DNA of 64,000 nt from Lachnospiraceae bacterium. GTDB taxonomy: Bacteria > Bacillota > Clostridia > Lachnospirales > Lachnospiraceae. The notes beneath the pieces were generated by a model, which worked only from the letters and a program-made list of their open reading frames with translations, was not told where the DNA came from and did no database searches. The DNA is taken from positions 62,001 through 126,000 of the forward strand of contig CAJTGD010000012.1 in NCBI GenBank assembly GCA_910575475.1, read 5' to 3'. Each line of letters starts with the position of its first letter. Within the stretch, counting starts at the first letter, position 1. Below, piece by piece: positions 49,261 through 58,817 of this stretch. A program made the translations under genes and the position numbers.

Positions 49261-49297
49261 ATACAGAAAACCTGCCACTGGCAGCTTTTCTGCATAC
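49261..49297. repeat. Palindromic repeat, family B (copy 2)
   Basis: ATACAGAAAACCTGCCACTGGCAGCTTTTCTGCATAC-type palindrome between ecfA1 and ecfA2. It is the inverse-orientation copy of the element at 25890-25926, differing at only a few positions. Confidence 0.65.
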
Positions 49298-49342
49298 GAT
49301 GGTATCTAAAACCGCAGGTCCGCGGCGGTCCCGCCGCCGCGT

Positions 49343-50218
49343 CTATCCGTTCTCCCGCCGTCCGTATCGCGCGAGGCCCGCAACTGCTTCTACCAGTTCT
49401 TCCTTCCGAAGGATCCCTCTGGGAATCGGAAGCCCCCGTTTCTTAAGCTCCTCCGCCAGCATGGTTGCCTGGGGCACATCCAGACGATATTTTTTCAATT
49501 CCTCCACTCGGCTGAATATCTCCCTGGGTGTTCCGTTCATCACAATATGGCCGTTGTCCATCACATACACCTGGTCCGCGTCAATGACCTCCTCCATATA
49601 GTGGGTGATCAGGATCACCGTCACATGCCGACGCTTTCTAAGCTCCTGCACAGTGCGGATGACTTCCTTCCTTCCGTTAGGATCCAGCATTGCGGTCGGC
49701 TCATCCAATACGATACACTGGGGCTCCATGGCGATCACCCCTGCAATTGCCACCCGTTGCTTCTGCCCGCCGGAAAGCTTGTTGGGAGAATGTGTCCGGT
49801 ATTCCAGCATTCCTACTGCTCTCAGACTGTCCTCCACCCGTTTCCAGATCTCATCTGTGGGAACTCCAAGATTCTCAGGCCCAAACCCTACATCCTCCTC
49901 CACCACCGTACCGATGATCTGGTTATCCGGATTCTGGAACACCATTCCCGCCGACTGGCGCACCTGCATCAGCTCCCGCGGATCCTTTGTATCCCTTCCG
50001 TTCACCCACATGGTTCCGCCGGTCGGCACCAGGATCGCATTCATGTGCTTGGCAAGCGTGGACTTTCCCGAACCGTTGTGCCCCAGGATTGCAGCAAACT
50101 GTCCCGGGCTGATGTCAATATCTATCCCGTCCACCGCGCGGTTCATGCCGATGACATTGCCTTCATCGTCGCGCTTTTCATATTCATAGATCAGCTCCCG
50201 TGCCTGTACCATTTCCAT
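49343..50218 (-). CDS. ecfA1: Energy-coupling factor ATPase (EcfA1 type)
   Basis: This ABC ATPase of 291 residues has Walker A GHNGSGKST, Q-loop FQNPDNQI, signature LSGGQKQR and Walker B CIVLDEPTAMLD, followed by the H-switch in ITHYMEE. It is the first gene of the ecfA1-ecfA2-ecfT-truA run. The ATG at 50216-50218 lies ten bases after GGGAG; an ATG two codons later is possible. A GC-rich hairpin lies at its 3' end. Confidence 0.95.
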   Translation of the reverse strand: MEMVQARELIYEYEKRDDEGNVIGMNRAVDGIDIDISPGQFAAILGHNGSGKSTLAKHMNAILVPTGGTMWVNGRDTKDPRELMQVRQSAGMVFQNPDNQIIGTVVEEDVGFGPENLGVPTDEIWKRVEDSLRAVGMLEYRTHSPNKLSGGQKQRVAIAGVIAMEPQCIVLDEPTAMLDPNGRKEVIRTVQELRKRRHVTVILITHYMEEVIDADQVYVMDNGHIVMNGTPREIFSRVEELKKYRLDVPQATMLAEELKKRGLPIPRGILRKEELVEAVAGLARYGRRENG

Positions 50219-50261
50219 AAATGCACGTCTCCCTTTCTTATTTCCAATCAACAGGGACGGC

Positions 50262-50304
50262 AAAAATATACTGAGCGTCAGATTTTATCTGCCGCTCAGT
50301 ATAT
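50262..50304 (-). terminator. Terminator of the hybrid-kinase operon
   Basis: Stem ATATACTGAGCG (50266-50277) / CGCTCAGTATAT (50293-50304), extended inward by CAGAT/ATCTG, is followed on the minus strand by TTTTTG. An outer GGACGGC/GCCGTCC pair (50255-50261, 50306-50312) encloses it. Confidence 0.8.
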
Positions 50305-50315
50305 CGCCGTCCGTC

Positions 50316-52868
50316 TTACTGCGCAGATTCGCCCCACTCTATATACTTTTCCAACTGGACGAGAAGCTTGTCCATATCGATCGGCTTTGCAATATGCGCA
50401 TTCATGCCGCTGTCCAAACAATGCTGTACATCATCCGAAAACGCATCCGCCGTCATTGCGATGATCGGCAGGTTTACATCCGGACGGTCCAGAGCACGGA
50501 TCGCCCTCGCCGCTTCATATCCGTTCTTCACAGGCATCCGAATGTCCATCAGGATCACGTCGTATTCTCCGATCTCCGACTGTTCGAACATCTCAACACA
50601 GATCTGCCCGTTCTCCGCCCTGTTTACTTTAAATCCAACCTCCAGCAAAAGATCCTCCGCGATCTCCCAATTCAGGTCGTTGTCCTCCGCAAGAAGGATG
50701 CGCTTTCCTGTAAAGTTATGGGTATCATGGGTCTTCTCTTCCGGCGCGGAAGTCTCTCCGGCAAATTTGCTGAGGCCGACATATAGGTTCGACTTGAACA
50801 GCGGCTTGGAAATGAATCCATGCGCCCCCGCCGCAAGCGCTTCTTCCTCGATATCGCTCCAGTCGTACGCCGATACGATCAGGATCGGAATCTCATCTCC
50901 CACGAGCTTGCGGATCTCACGGGTCATCTCCAGCCCGTCCATTCCCGGCATCCTCCAGTCCAGAAGAATGACCTGATAATCGTCATGTCTGGCATGACGT
51001 TCCTCCACCATCCGGAGCGCCTGTCTGCCGTTCACTGACCATTCCGCGTTGACCCCGATCTCACCGAGAGCATGCACCGCGCTCTGACAGAGGTCTTCGT
51101 TATTATCCACAACCAGCATATTCCAATCGGGGAGCAGCATATCCTCCACCCGGGTCTCCGCCTTCTCCAGATCCAGCGTCACATGGAATTCCGTACCCTG
51201 ATTCTGCTTGCTCTGAACTTCAATGGTTCCCTTCATTGCCTCTACGATGCACTTCGTGATCGCCATTCCAAGGCCAGTCCCCTCAATCTTGCGGACCTGC
51301 TCCTCGTCTCTGGTAAAGCTGTCAAAAACCTTTTCCACAAACTCCGGCGACATTCCGATGCCGGTATCCTTTACCCGGAAATGGCATCTGACATAGTCCT
51401 TTCCTGCCGGAGAGTCCTCCTGGGAAAGATAGATATTGATCCTGCCGTCCTCCGGCGTGAACTTGATTGCATTTGACAGGAGGTTCAGAAGCACCTGGTT
51501 CAGGCGCACTCCGTCGCAGTATACCTCCTCCGTCTGTATCTTCTGCACAAAAATATCAAAATGCTGCTTCTTGCTGTGGATCTGCGGCTGCACGATATTT
51601 ACAATGCTGTCCATCGTATCGCGCAGGGAAAGGGCGTCCATATTCAGAGACAGCTTGCCGTCCTCAATCTTCGACATATCCAGCACGTCATTGATCAGCC
51701 CGAGCAGATGCTTGCTGGATAATGTAACCTTTTTCAGACAGTCCTGAACCCGGACCGGATCCTGAATGTTCGCCATGGCGATGGCCGTCATCCCTACGAT
51801 CCCGTTCATCGGAGTCCGGATATCATGGCTCATGTTAGACAGGAACTCGCTCTTCGCCTGATTGGCATGGATTGCGTCCTTCCTTGCCCTGTCCAGCTCT
51901 TCCATCTGCTGATGAATCACACGCAGATAGACCGCAAAAACAATCAGCACTACGAATATCAGCGTTCCGCAAGCTCCCAATACAAGCCCGATACGCTGCT
52001 CACCCAAGTTGCTTATGATCTTGTCCAGCGCGTCATAGGGCATGACACTTACCAGATACCAGCCGGAACCGGGAAGGGGCGTACAATACAGATGCCTGTG
52101 GCTCTTCCCCACGACTACCAGTTCCGAAAATGGTTCATTTCTCCCGACTGAATTCTGAAGCTCCGTCACATATGCGTCCGGTGTCTTCCCATTGAATTCT
52201 CCGATGTTGTCCTGAATGTAGTCGTAATAGTTGGACCATCCGTCATATCCTGTTCTTACGACAAAGCTTCCGTCTTCCTCAATGATATGCGTATATACCA
52301 ACGCATTCTCTTCCTGTGTGACGAGTGCTTTTTCCAGATCCTCCATACTGAATCCTACAACCAGAAGCTCGCTTTTTCCGCCGTCTTTCATCGGATATTC
52401 CGCTTCCACCCCCAGAATGAGTATCTTTTCCCCGTCCGCGGACAGACAGGAGGTGATCTGAATCTCCCCATTCAGAAATCTCTGGAACTCCTCCGTATTC
52501 TCCATCTCCACCGGCTCTCCGTAGATCACCTCATTCGCTCCGTTTTCCGTATAAAAGCCCATATATACGGCACTGCGGACACTGGCATTGAGACGCATCT
52601 CCTCCAGCATCTGCTCATCGTAGCTGACAGTTTCCGGAGAGGTACGCTTCAGGATCCCTTCCACCTGCGACTTCCGCAGATCAATGATCGTGGAATACTT
52701 CTGCTCCAGCTGCCTGTTCATCTCTGACATGTAGATCATTCCGATCTCGTTGACTGTCTGTTCATTTTTTTCACCCAGGAACTGGTACATCCATGCAAAA
52801 ATAACGATACAGATCACGATCAGGCATAAGAAACTAACCCACAGCTTCTTTTTCGTTTTTTGGTACAT
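50316..52868 (-). CDS. Hybrid sensor histidine kinase with two receiver domains
   Basis: This 850-residue membrane sensor has two transmembrane helices (about 9-27 and 293-315) flanking a large extracellular dCache-like sensing region. These are followed by HisKA (phospho-His in MSHDIRTPMNG), an HATPase (NLLSNAIKF, DTGIGM, GTGLGM) and two receiver domains (phospho-Asp in LLDWRMPGMDG and LMDIRMPVKNG). It ends the operon HD-GYP regulator, HPt, kinase. Phosphate probably passes His to Asp to HPt to the HD-GYP receiver. The signal is unknown. AGAGGA precedes the ATG. Confidence 0.92.
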   Translation of the reverse strand: MYQKTKKKLWVSFLCLIVICIVIFAWMYQFLGEKNEQTVNEIGMIYMSEMNRQLEQKYSTIIDLRKSQVEGILKRTSPETVSYDEQMLEEMRLNASVRSAVYMGFYTENGANEVIYGEPVEMENTEEFQRFLNGEIQITSCLSADGEKILILGVEAEYPMKDGGKSELLVVGFSMEDLEKALVTQEENALVYTHIIEEDGSFVVRTGYDGWSNYYDYIQDNIGEFNGKTPDAYVTELQNSVGRNEPFSELVVVGKSHRHLYCTPLPGSGWYLVSVMPYDALDKIISNLGEQRIGLVLGACGTLIFVVLIVFAVYLRVIHQQMEELDRARKDAIHANQAKSEFLSNMSHDIRTPMNGIVGMTAIAMANIQDPVRVQDCLKKVTLSSKHLLGLINDVLDMSKIEDGKLSLNMDALSLRDTMDSIVNIVQPQIHSKKQHFDIFVQKIQTEEVYCDGVRLNQVLLNLLSNAIKFTPEDGRINIYLSQEDSPAGKDYVRCHFRVKDTGIGMSPEFVEKVFDSFTRDEEQVRKIEGTGLGMAITKCIVEAMKGTIEVQSKQNQGTEFHVTLDLEKAETRVEDMLLPDWNMLVVDNNEDLCQSAVHALGEIGVNAEWSVNGRQALRMVEERHARHDDYQVILLDWRMPGMDGLEMTREIRKLVGDEIPILIVSAYDWSDIEEEALAAGAHGFISKPLFKSNLYVGLSKFAGETSAPEEKTHDTHNFTGKRILLAEDNDLNWEIAEDLLLEVGFKVNRAENGQICVEMFEQSEIGEYDVILMDIRMPVKNGYEAARAIRALDRPDVNLPIIAMTADAFSDDVQHCLDSGMNAHIAKPIDMDKLLVQLEKYIEWGESAQ

Positions 52869-52881
52869 AGACTATTCCTCT

Positions 52882-53235
52882 TTATTCTGCCTGTAATTTC
52901 TGAACTGCCGCGAATGTCTTTTCATATTCTGCTTTCAGTCCGTCCAGCATGGAGGGAGTATAATCCTCCGGATGGCTGCGCAGCATCTCCGTCAATGTCT
53001 CGCTGGCCATATAAAGTCCGGTGAATCCCAGGTTCTGGCTGACTCCCTTCAACGTATGCGCGGCACGGAAGGCCTCGCTGTAGTCTTCGGCCTCCAGGGT
53101 CCTGCACAGACTGTCATAGCTTCCGTCGGCAAGAAACTTTAACGCAAACTTTTTGATCCTCTCGTCTCCACGGAAGCGGCCAAATACGCCTTCGTAGTCT
53201 CCATTGATCTGTTCATAACACTCTTTTACTGTCAT
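52882..53235 (-). CDS. HPt phosphotransfer protein
   Basis: This 117-residue helical phosphotransfer domain has the phospho-His in AAHTLKGVSQNLG and downstream MASETLTEML. As a free HPt it can shuttle phosphate between the hybrid kinase encoded 13 bases downstream and the HD-GYP response regulator upstream. I chose the ATG at 53233-53235; AAGGAG is 11 bases upstream, and an in-frame TTG inside that site is less likely. Confidence 0.9.
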   Translation of the reverse strand: MTVKECYEQINGDYEGVFGRFRGDERIKKFALKFLADGSYDSLCRTLEAEDYSEAFRAAHTLKGVSQNLGFTGLYMASETLTEMLRSHPEDYTPSMLDGLKAEYEKTFAAVQKLQAE

Positions 53236-53340
53236 CTCTATTATTACTCCTTCCAAAAAAACTATTTGTTAAAAAAATTCTTTTATATAAAAGCTTCCTC
53301 TTCCAACCACTTTTGTCAGATTCTGCCTTTTCATGAACTG

Positions 53341-54870
53341 CTATTCATCATGGTCGGCGAGCACCTTGCCGATCACGCCGAGATACTGCGGCTTTTCATC
53401 GTCAGACCAGATCGAACGGCAGACGATCTCACGGGCGCGTACCTTTCCGCCCACACTTGTCTTACATTTGAAGCGCACATCCGGCTCTTCCGGCGTCGCA
53501 TTGTGAAGAAGCTCCTGAAGGTTCTGCCGGTCCTGGCTGCTCATAGATTCCAGAACCTTCTCTTTATTAAGCGGGTCCATCGTGATCTCGTCGAGCCCCA
53601 GACACTGCGCGCTCCACTCCGTCAGCGTCAGCACGGACGGGGAAACCGTATACTCGAACTGAATCTCTCTCGAAATCGACGCATAGAACTGATATTTCAT
53701 CCTTTCCTCTTCCAGATACTGCAGCGCGCTGTTGGAATCATCCAGCTCTTCATGATGAAGGATCTCGTCTACAATGCTACGGATCTCCTTCTCATTTTTA
53801 CTGGTCAGAGAAGCAGCCTTCATCTCTTCCAGAAGGCTGTCCGCCACATCCAGCAGGCATTCTATCAAAAGCGGATTGAACGTACCGCATTCTCCGTTCT
53901 GGATCATCTGCAGGGCCGTCTCGTGTGAAAATGCTTTTTTGTACACCCGTTCGCTGGTCAGCGCGTCGTAGACATCCGCCATGGAAACAACCTGGGCGCT
54001 GATCGGGATCTCCTCCCCTTTCAGGCCGTCCGGATATCCTCGGCCATCATACCGCTCATGATGCCACCGGCAGATCTGGTAAGCCACCTTGACCAGCAGC
54101 TCATCCTGATGGAACGGCAGATCCTTCAGCATGGAGGCGCCCACTGCGGAGTGGGTCTTCATCACCTCGTACTCCTCTGCCGTAAACCGTCCCGGCTTGT
54201 TCAGGACTTCGGAAGGAATGGCGATCTTACCGATATCGTGCAGCGCAGAGGCCATGGTGATCATATTGATATCCTCGTGGGACAGTTGATATTTGTCCGT
54301 TTTCCCAAGCAGGCTTTTCAGCAGAAGTTCCGTAATCGTCTGGATATGCAGCACGTGAAGGCCGCTTTCCCCATTCCGGAATTCCACGATATGGCTCAGG
54401 ATCGTAACCATAAGGCTGGCATTCTTCTCTTTCTCAAACATCTGGTTCGTGACCATCTTGATGAGCTTCCTCTGCTTTGCGTAAAGCATGATGGTATTGA
54501 TCACCCTTCGCTGTACAACCAACGAATCAAACGGACGGCTGATATAGTCCGTAACGCCCAGCTCATAAGCCCTCTGTACATAGGAAGGCATGCTCTCTGC
54601 GGAAATCATGATCACAGGCACATCTTCGATCCACTTCTTTTGATTCATGACCGCCAGGACTTCGAATCCGTCCATCTCAGGCATCACAATGTCCAGAAGG
54701 ACCAGTGAAATCTGAGAACTCATCTGCTGCAGGATTGAAATTCCCTGTGCACCGTCCGCCGCTTCTAAAATCTCATACTGATCCTCCAGCATATCCGCCA
54801 GGATCATACGATTCATCTCAGAATCATCGACGATCAAAATCCTTTCTTTGTTTTTACTTTTCTCATTCAT
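53341..54870 (-). CDS. Response regulator with HD-GYP (c-di-GMP phosphodiesterase-like) output
   Basis: This 509-residue protein has an N-terminal receiver (phospho-Asp in LLDIVMPEMDG), then an HD-GYP domain with HDIGK, HHERYDGRGYP and the DVYDALTSERVYK segment. A C-terminal PAS-like domain of about 120 residues ends it. HD-GYP proteins with complete HD and GYP residues hydrolyse cyclic di-GMP. It is the first gene of the phosphorelay operon, so kinase state should set c-di-GMP level. GGAGG is 11 bases from the ATG. Confidence 0.9.
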   Translation of the reverse strand: MNEKSKNKERILIVDDSEMNRMILADMLEDQYEILEAADGAQGISILQQMSSQISLVLLDIVMPEMDGFEVLAVMNQKKWIEDVPVIMISAESMPSYVQRAYELGVTDYISRPFDSLVVQRRVINTIMLYAKQRKLIKMVTNQMFEKEKNASLMVTILSHIVEFRNGESGLHVLHIQTITELLLKSLLGKTDKYQLSHEDINMITMASALHDIGKIAIPSEVLNKPGRFTAEEYEVMKTHSAVGASMLKDLPFHQDELLVKVAYQICRWHHERYDGRGYPDGLKGEEIPISAQVVSMADVYDALTSERVYKKAFSHETALQMIQNGECGTFNPLLIECLLDVADSLLEEMKAASLTSKNEKEIRSIVDEILHHEELDDSNSALQYLEEERMKYQFYASISREIQFEYTVSPSVLTLTEWSAQCLGLDEITMDPLNKEKVLESMSSQDRQNLQELLHNATPEEPDVRFKCKTSVGGKVRAREIVCRSIWSDDEKPQYLGVIGKVLADHDE

Positions 54871-54988
54871 AAATCAATCATCCTCCATAACCATGATTTC
54901 TGACCTGTCAGTTTCGCGTATGTAATATCGCCCTGAAAAATAAATACTTTAGGGTCATCTGTCCATTCATCTATAAAAACCCGTTTAT

Positions 54989-55016
54989 ATTATACCATAC
55001 CAAAGAAAAATGTCCA
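54989..55016 (-). promoter_or_regulatory. Promoter of the HD-GYP phosphorelay operon
   Basis: TGGACA (55016-55011), 16 bases and TATAAT (54994-54989) with an extended TGG before the -10 occur on the minus strand. The leader to the ATG is about 110 bases and contains CCCT/AGGG and CTGAC/GTCAG pairings. Confidence 0.6.
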
Positions 55017-55051
55017 GACTCAAATACACTTAATCCTTTTTCAGCCACAAA

Positions 55052-55930
55052 TTATTTCGAGAATTCCAGTATAATGCGCAGTTTTTCCCTTTCCAGCTCC
55101 GCCGCCGCGCTCCCGCCCATTCTTTCCATCAGTTCTTTTACGATAAACAGCCCAAGCCCGGAGGATCCTTTCCTCCGGGCTGAATCTGCCTTATAAAACC
55201 GTTCAAAAATCTGTTTTGGATCCGGCCTGCTGGTTTCCGATACGGTATTTTCGAAAATCAGGCGCCGGCTATTTTGAGTGATCACGAGATTTCCCGTACC
55301 ATGCAACAGGGCGTTGCGGATCAGGTTATGGAAAATGCGTCTCAGACATTCTTCATCCGCCCATACGCGGAGTTCCTCTGATGTAAACAGAACCTCCGGC
55401 GAGATCCCCTTTTCCTCAAACTGCTGATACATCCCCACCAGACAGTCGCTGAGCAGGGGAAGCACCTGCACCTCCTGAACCGACAGTTCAAAATCACCGC
55501 CGGTCAGTTTTGTAAACAGGAAAAGTTCCTCCAGCATGTCTCCAAGCTCTTTCAGCCTGCCCTGCGCAGCCTGCAGATAATATGCCCTCCTGTCCTCCTC
55601 CCTGCATTCCCCGGCAAGCTGTACATAACCGGAAGCTCCGGCAAGGGGAGTCCGGATATCGTGGGCCAGGGCGGTAATATTCCGCTTGAGCTGTTTTTCC
55701 GCCTTTTCATATAGAATCCGGTCCTGCTCCTGCTTCCTCTGCAGTCTGTTCAAGGTTCTGCACAGCTTCAGCACTTCTCTCCGGCGGCTGTACACTCCCA
55801 GCTCCATATGGCTTCCCCGTTCCATTTCCTCCAGTTGTCCACAGATCGAACGAAGCTCCAGAATACTGCGGATATGCTGCGCCAGAAGCCACACGCACAG
55901 GATCATGAATATTATCAGTGCAGCGATCAT
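55052..55930 (-). CDS. Sensor histidine kinase of an ABC-linked two-component system
   Basis: This 292-residue kinase has one N-terminal membrane helix (about 2-18) and no extracellular domain. HisKA ALAHDIRTPLAGASGY carries the phospho-His, and the HATPase has NLIRNALLHG and GSSGLGLFIVKEL. Small intramembrane-type kinases like this usually sense through the cognate ABC transporter. It is the last gene in the order regulator, ATPase, permease, kinase. GGGAGG precedes the ATG. Confidence 0.9.
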   Translation of the reverse strand: MIAALIIFMILCVWLLAQHIRSILELRSICGQLEEMERGSHMELGVYSRRREVLKLCRTLNRLQRKQEQDRILYEKAEKQLKRNITALAHDIRTPLAGASGYVQLAGECREEDRRAYYLQAAQGRLKELGDMLEELFLFTKLTGGDFELSVQEVQVLPLLSDCLVGMYQQFEEKGISPEVLFTSEELRVWADEECLRRIFHNLIRNALLHGTGNLVITQNSRRLIFENTVSETSRPDPKQIFERFYKADSARRKGSSGLGLFIVKELMERMGGSAAAELEREKLRIILEFSK

Positions 55931-55972
55931 AACAAAACGCCTCCCTTCACAGATTGCTGCAGGCGAATCCGG

Positions 55973-56779
55973 TCAGATATCCCGCTTTTGCAGCACGATC
56001 CCTGCAAGCAGAGAATACAGGATCAGGAATCCCGCACCCAGAGCGAACACCCGCAGATCCTGCAGGGACGTATACTTGGACGGCCCCGCAGAGATTGTCA
56101 TATAAATGCTGTATTTCATCCAGTCTCCCAGATGGAAGAGGGCGAAGATCTGATTCAGAATATCCACAATCGTCCCGCTTCCCAGCAGGATAGCCGCAAG
56201 CACCCCTGCCGCAGTGCTCCGGGCGCACACACAGATCAGGAGCAGGAGCCCTGCAAATGCCGTGGTCAAAAGCCATATCCAGGCCATATAAAACAACACA
56301 GCGCTCAGATCTGCCCAGGGAATCATCTTTCCAAACAAACCATTCAGTAGCAATACAAACAGATAGTTCAGGAGCAGATACAGAATATTCAGGGTCGCTG
56401 CCGCCAAGAGTTTGCTCCCCACATATACCCAGCGGTTCTGGTAGAGTGCCATGATATTTTTCACAAAACCGTTCTTATAGTCCATGCATACAAACAGGAT
56501 CACGCAGATCCCGAATATCGCGCAATACGCTCCGCCGTCCAGGCTGATCTGCCGGAACATCTCCAGCGTATCCACACCATCCAGTATCATCTGATAATCC
56601 TGCGCCTCTGCAGCCGTGAGCATCCCGATGCGGATCGCCGTCTCCTGTCCCTGGGGCACAGCCAGCAGCCACATCATGGTATATACAAAGGCAGATGCCA
56701 GGAGCAGCAGCCCCAGGCAGACATACACCGATCTGCTTTGTTTCATCCTGTACAGATCCATACGAAATAAATTAAACAT
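55973..56779 (-). CDS. ABC-2 type transporter permease
   Basis: This 268-residue membrane protein has six hydrophobic segments, starting MFNLFRMDLYRMKQSRSVYVCLGL-type, a layout seen in lantibiotic/bacitracin immunity permeases. It overlaps the ATPase gene by eight bases. The ATG at 56777-56779 is chosen for GGGGGAAGGG upstream. With the ATPase it probably exports or removes a peptide or lipid-targeting compound. Confidence 0.85.
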   Translation of the reverse strand: MFNLFRMDLYRMKQSRSVYVCLGLLLLASAFVYTMMWLLAVPQGQETAIRIGMLTAAEAQDYQMILDGVDTLEMFRQISLDGGAYCAIFGICVILFVCMDYKNGFVKNIMALYQNRWVYVGSKLLAAATLNILYLLLNYLFVLLLNGLFGKMIPWADLSAVLFYMAWIWLLTTAFAGLLLLICVCARSTAAGVLAAILLGSGTIVDILNQIFALFHLGDWMKYSIYMTISAGPSKYTSLQDLRVFALGAGFLILYSLLAGIVLQKRDI

Positions 56780-57698
56780 CTGCCCTTCCCCCTTCCATAC
56801 GGCTGATAAAATATTCCTCCAAGTCCATATGGTGGAAACCCGAAGCATACACCTGAACCTGTTTTTCTACCAGGAGCCGGATCAGTCCTGCCCCTTCTGA
56901 CAGCCCATAGACGCGTACCAGGCGGCTGTCTGCCACCTCTGCCCGGACCTTCGGAAATGCCTCCCCGATCAATACCAGGGCCCGGCTGACGTCATCTGCC
57001 TCAATCTGAAAATAGTCCATGCATTTTTCTTCTAGAGCCTCACTGGTGATCTGCTCGATCATCTGCCCGTCCTTGATGATCCCGTAGGAAGTGGAGATCT
57101 TGCTCAATTCCCCCAGGATGTGGGAACTGATCAAAATGGTCTTTCCCGTCTCATGGAGCCGCAGCACGAGCCGGCGCAGTTCTCGGATTCCCTCCGGGTC
57201 CAGGCCGTTGATGGGTTCATCCAGGATCAGGAGATCCGGATTCCCCAGCATTGCCAGCGCAACTCCCAGTCTCTGCTTCATCCCCATGGAGAAATGCTTT
57301 ACCTTCTTTTTCCCGGTATCCGCAAGTCCTGCCAGGAGCAGTGCTTCATCCACGCTCCTTTCATCCGCAAGGCCCATACACCTTGCCTTCATCACCGCGT
57401 TCTGCCTTGCCGTCATATTGGGGTACAGTCCCGGCGCCTCGATCAGCACGCCCATCCGCCTGCGGACTGCCGGATCGCTAACCGGCTTTCCGAAAAGGCG
57501 GATCTCTCCTTCCGCAGGTCTTGCAAGCCCGCAGAGCATTTTCATAGTGGTCGATTTTCCAGCCCCGTTTTTGCCGATAAATCCGTAGATCTCTCCCTCC
57601 CGTACAGACATGTCAAGCCGATTCACCGCGGCCTTTTTCTGATACATTTTCGTCAGGCAGACCGCTTCCACGGCCAGCCCCTTTTCCTGCTCCTTCAT
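56772..57698 (-). CDS. ABC transporter ATP-binding protein (drug/peptide exporter type)
   Basis: This 308-residue ATPase has Walker A GKNGAGKST, signature FSMGMKQRLGVA and Walker B LLILDEPINGLDPEG, with a C-terminal extension of about 80 residues common in CcmA/BcrA-type exporters. The ATG at 57696-57698 is preferred to an in-frame TTG just before it, with GGGAG upstream. It is co-transcribed with the permease and two-component genes. Confidence 0.92.
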   Translation of the reverse strand: MKEQEKGLAVEAVCLTKMYQKKAAVNRLDMSVREGEIYGFIGKNGAGKSTTMKMLCGLARPAEGEIRLFGKPVSDPAVRRRMGVLIEAPGLYPNMTARQNAVMKARCMGLADERSVDEALLLAGLADTGKKKVKHFSMGMKQRLGVALAMLGNPDLLILDEPINGLDPEGIRELRRLVLRLHETGKTILISSHILGELSKISTSYGIIKDGQMIEQITSEALEEKCMDYFQIEADDVSRALVLIGEAFPKVRAEVADSRLVRVYGLSEGAGLIRLLVEKQVQVYASGFHHMDLEEYFISRMEGGRADV

Positions 57699-57779
57699 CA
57701 ATGCTTCTCCCTTCCGCTATACTGATTCCTTACAAAAGCAAGTATAATCCTCCAGGTTTTAAAAAGTGCTCAGAAAAGT

Positions 57780-58514
57780 TTAAGAAAGTTTAAAGCCCAT
57801 TCCCCACACCGTCTGGATGTAGGAATCCGTACCGCTCTTTTTTAGTTTGGAACGGATATTGCTGATATGTACGTTGATCGTTTTGTCCTCGGCAAGATAC
57901 TCCTCTCCCCACGCGTATTCGTAGATCATCTGTTTGGTAAAGACACGCCGCGGATTGCGGATCAGCAGCTCCATGATCAGAAATTCATGTCTGGTCAGCT
58001 CCACCAGCTGCCCGTGTGCCGTCATTTCCCAGGTATCCGGATTCAGTGTCCAGTCCCGGTAGGTGTAAGCATGCCGCTCATATTCCGCGTCTTCCTTCCC
58101 AACCGCTTTTTCCCTCTGCTTTACTGCCGCTGCTCCCGCTTCTGTCCCTTGCCGGTCCCGGTTCCGGCTGCGCAGGCGGATCTGGATCCGCACGAGAAGC
58201 TCCGGCAGGTCAAAGGGCTTGCAGATATAGTCCTCCGCCCCGGCAGACAGTACATCCACCTTGCTGTCCAGTCCGCTCTTCGCGGACAGTACGATGACTG
58301 GAACGGTTTTGGAAAACAGGGAGACCAGCTCCTCCCCCGGAATCCCGGGAAGCATCAGATCCAGAAGCACCAGATTAAAGTCTTCCATCGAAAACAGAAG
58401 CTTCCCCTCGCTGCCAGAATAGGCCTGTGCGCAGGAATATCCATGCCCCTCCAGATAATCCCGGATGATCTGGTTATTCTCCGCATCGTCCTCCACAATC
58501 AAAATCCTCTGCAT
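57780..58514 (-). CDS. OmpR/PhoB-type response regulator
   Basis: This 244-residue regulator has a receiver domain MQRILIVEDDAENN with phospho-Asp in LLDLMLPG and a C-terminal winged helix (ELTRHEFLIMELLIRNPRRVFTKQ, VHISNIRSKL). The linker of about 35 residues (near 120-155) rich in Arg/Glu/Ala is longer than usual. The ATG at 58512-58514 follows GGAGGG by five bases; the upstream extension would be translated repeat DNA. It probably regulates the ABC genes that follow. Confidence 0.92.
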   Translation of the reverse strand: MQRILIVEDDAENNQIIRDYLEGHGYSCAQAYSGSEGKLLFSMEDFNLVLLDLMLPGIPGEELVSLFSKTVPVIVLSAKSGLDSKVDVLSAGAEDYICKPFDLPELLVRIQIRLRSRNRDRQGTEAGAAAVKQREKAVGKEDAEYERHAYTYRDWTLNPDTWEMTAHGQLVELTRHEFLIMELLIRNPRRVFTKQMIYEYAWGEEYLAEDKTINVHISNIRSKLKKSGTDSYIQTVWGMGFKLS

Positions 58515-58540
58515 GCTGTCCCTCCTCGCATCATAAACAT

Positions 58541-58640
58541 AAATTGACCTGCTTGCGCATCGGCGCAATTCATTATAATTTGTCACCAATTTCCGTCAGG
58601 AAATTGATGACCTGCTTGCGCATCGGCGCAATTCATTATA
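58541..58640. repeat. REP-like palindromic units (family A), one and a half copies
   Basis: A half unit (58541-58578) and a full unit (about 58580-58640) show GTCACCAATTTCC...GGAAATTGATGAC and TTGCGC-ATCG-GCGCAA, then ATTCATTATAA. They match 10101-10226 except for a few loop and tail bases. They lie just upstream of the response-regulator start. Confidence 0.8.
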
Positions 58641-58747
58641 ACAGAAAAAATCAGCAAAGTAAAAATTAAATTTCACTCTGAAAATCGCCTGGAATCAGGG
58701 CAGATACTTCCCCAAAAGAAAAAATCAAAATTATATAAATAAAATGC

Positions 58748-58776
58748 TTGCAAAACGATTGATTATGTGCTAGTAT
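58748..58776 (+). promoter_or_regulatory. Promoter of the tRNA pair
   Basis: TTGCAA (58748-58753), 17 bases and TAGTAT (58771-58776) with TGC before the -10 lie about 42 bases upstream of tRNA-Glu. Confidence 0.5.
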
Positions 58777-58817
58777 AATTATCGGTCACTATGAAGGCGG
58801 CGGTTGTTTATGATTAA

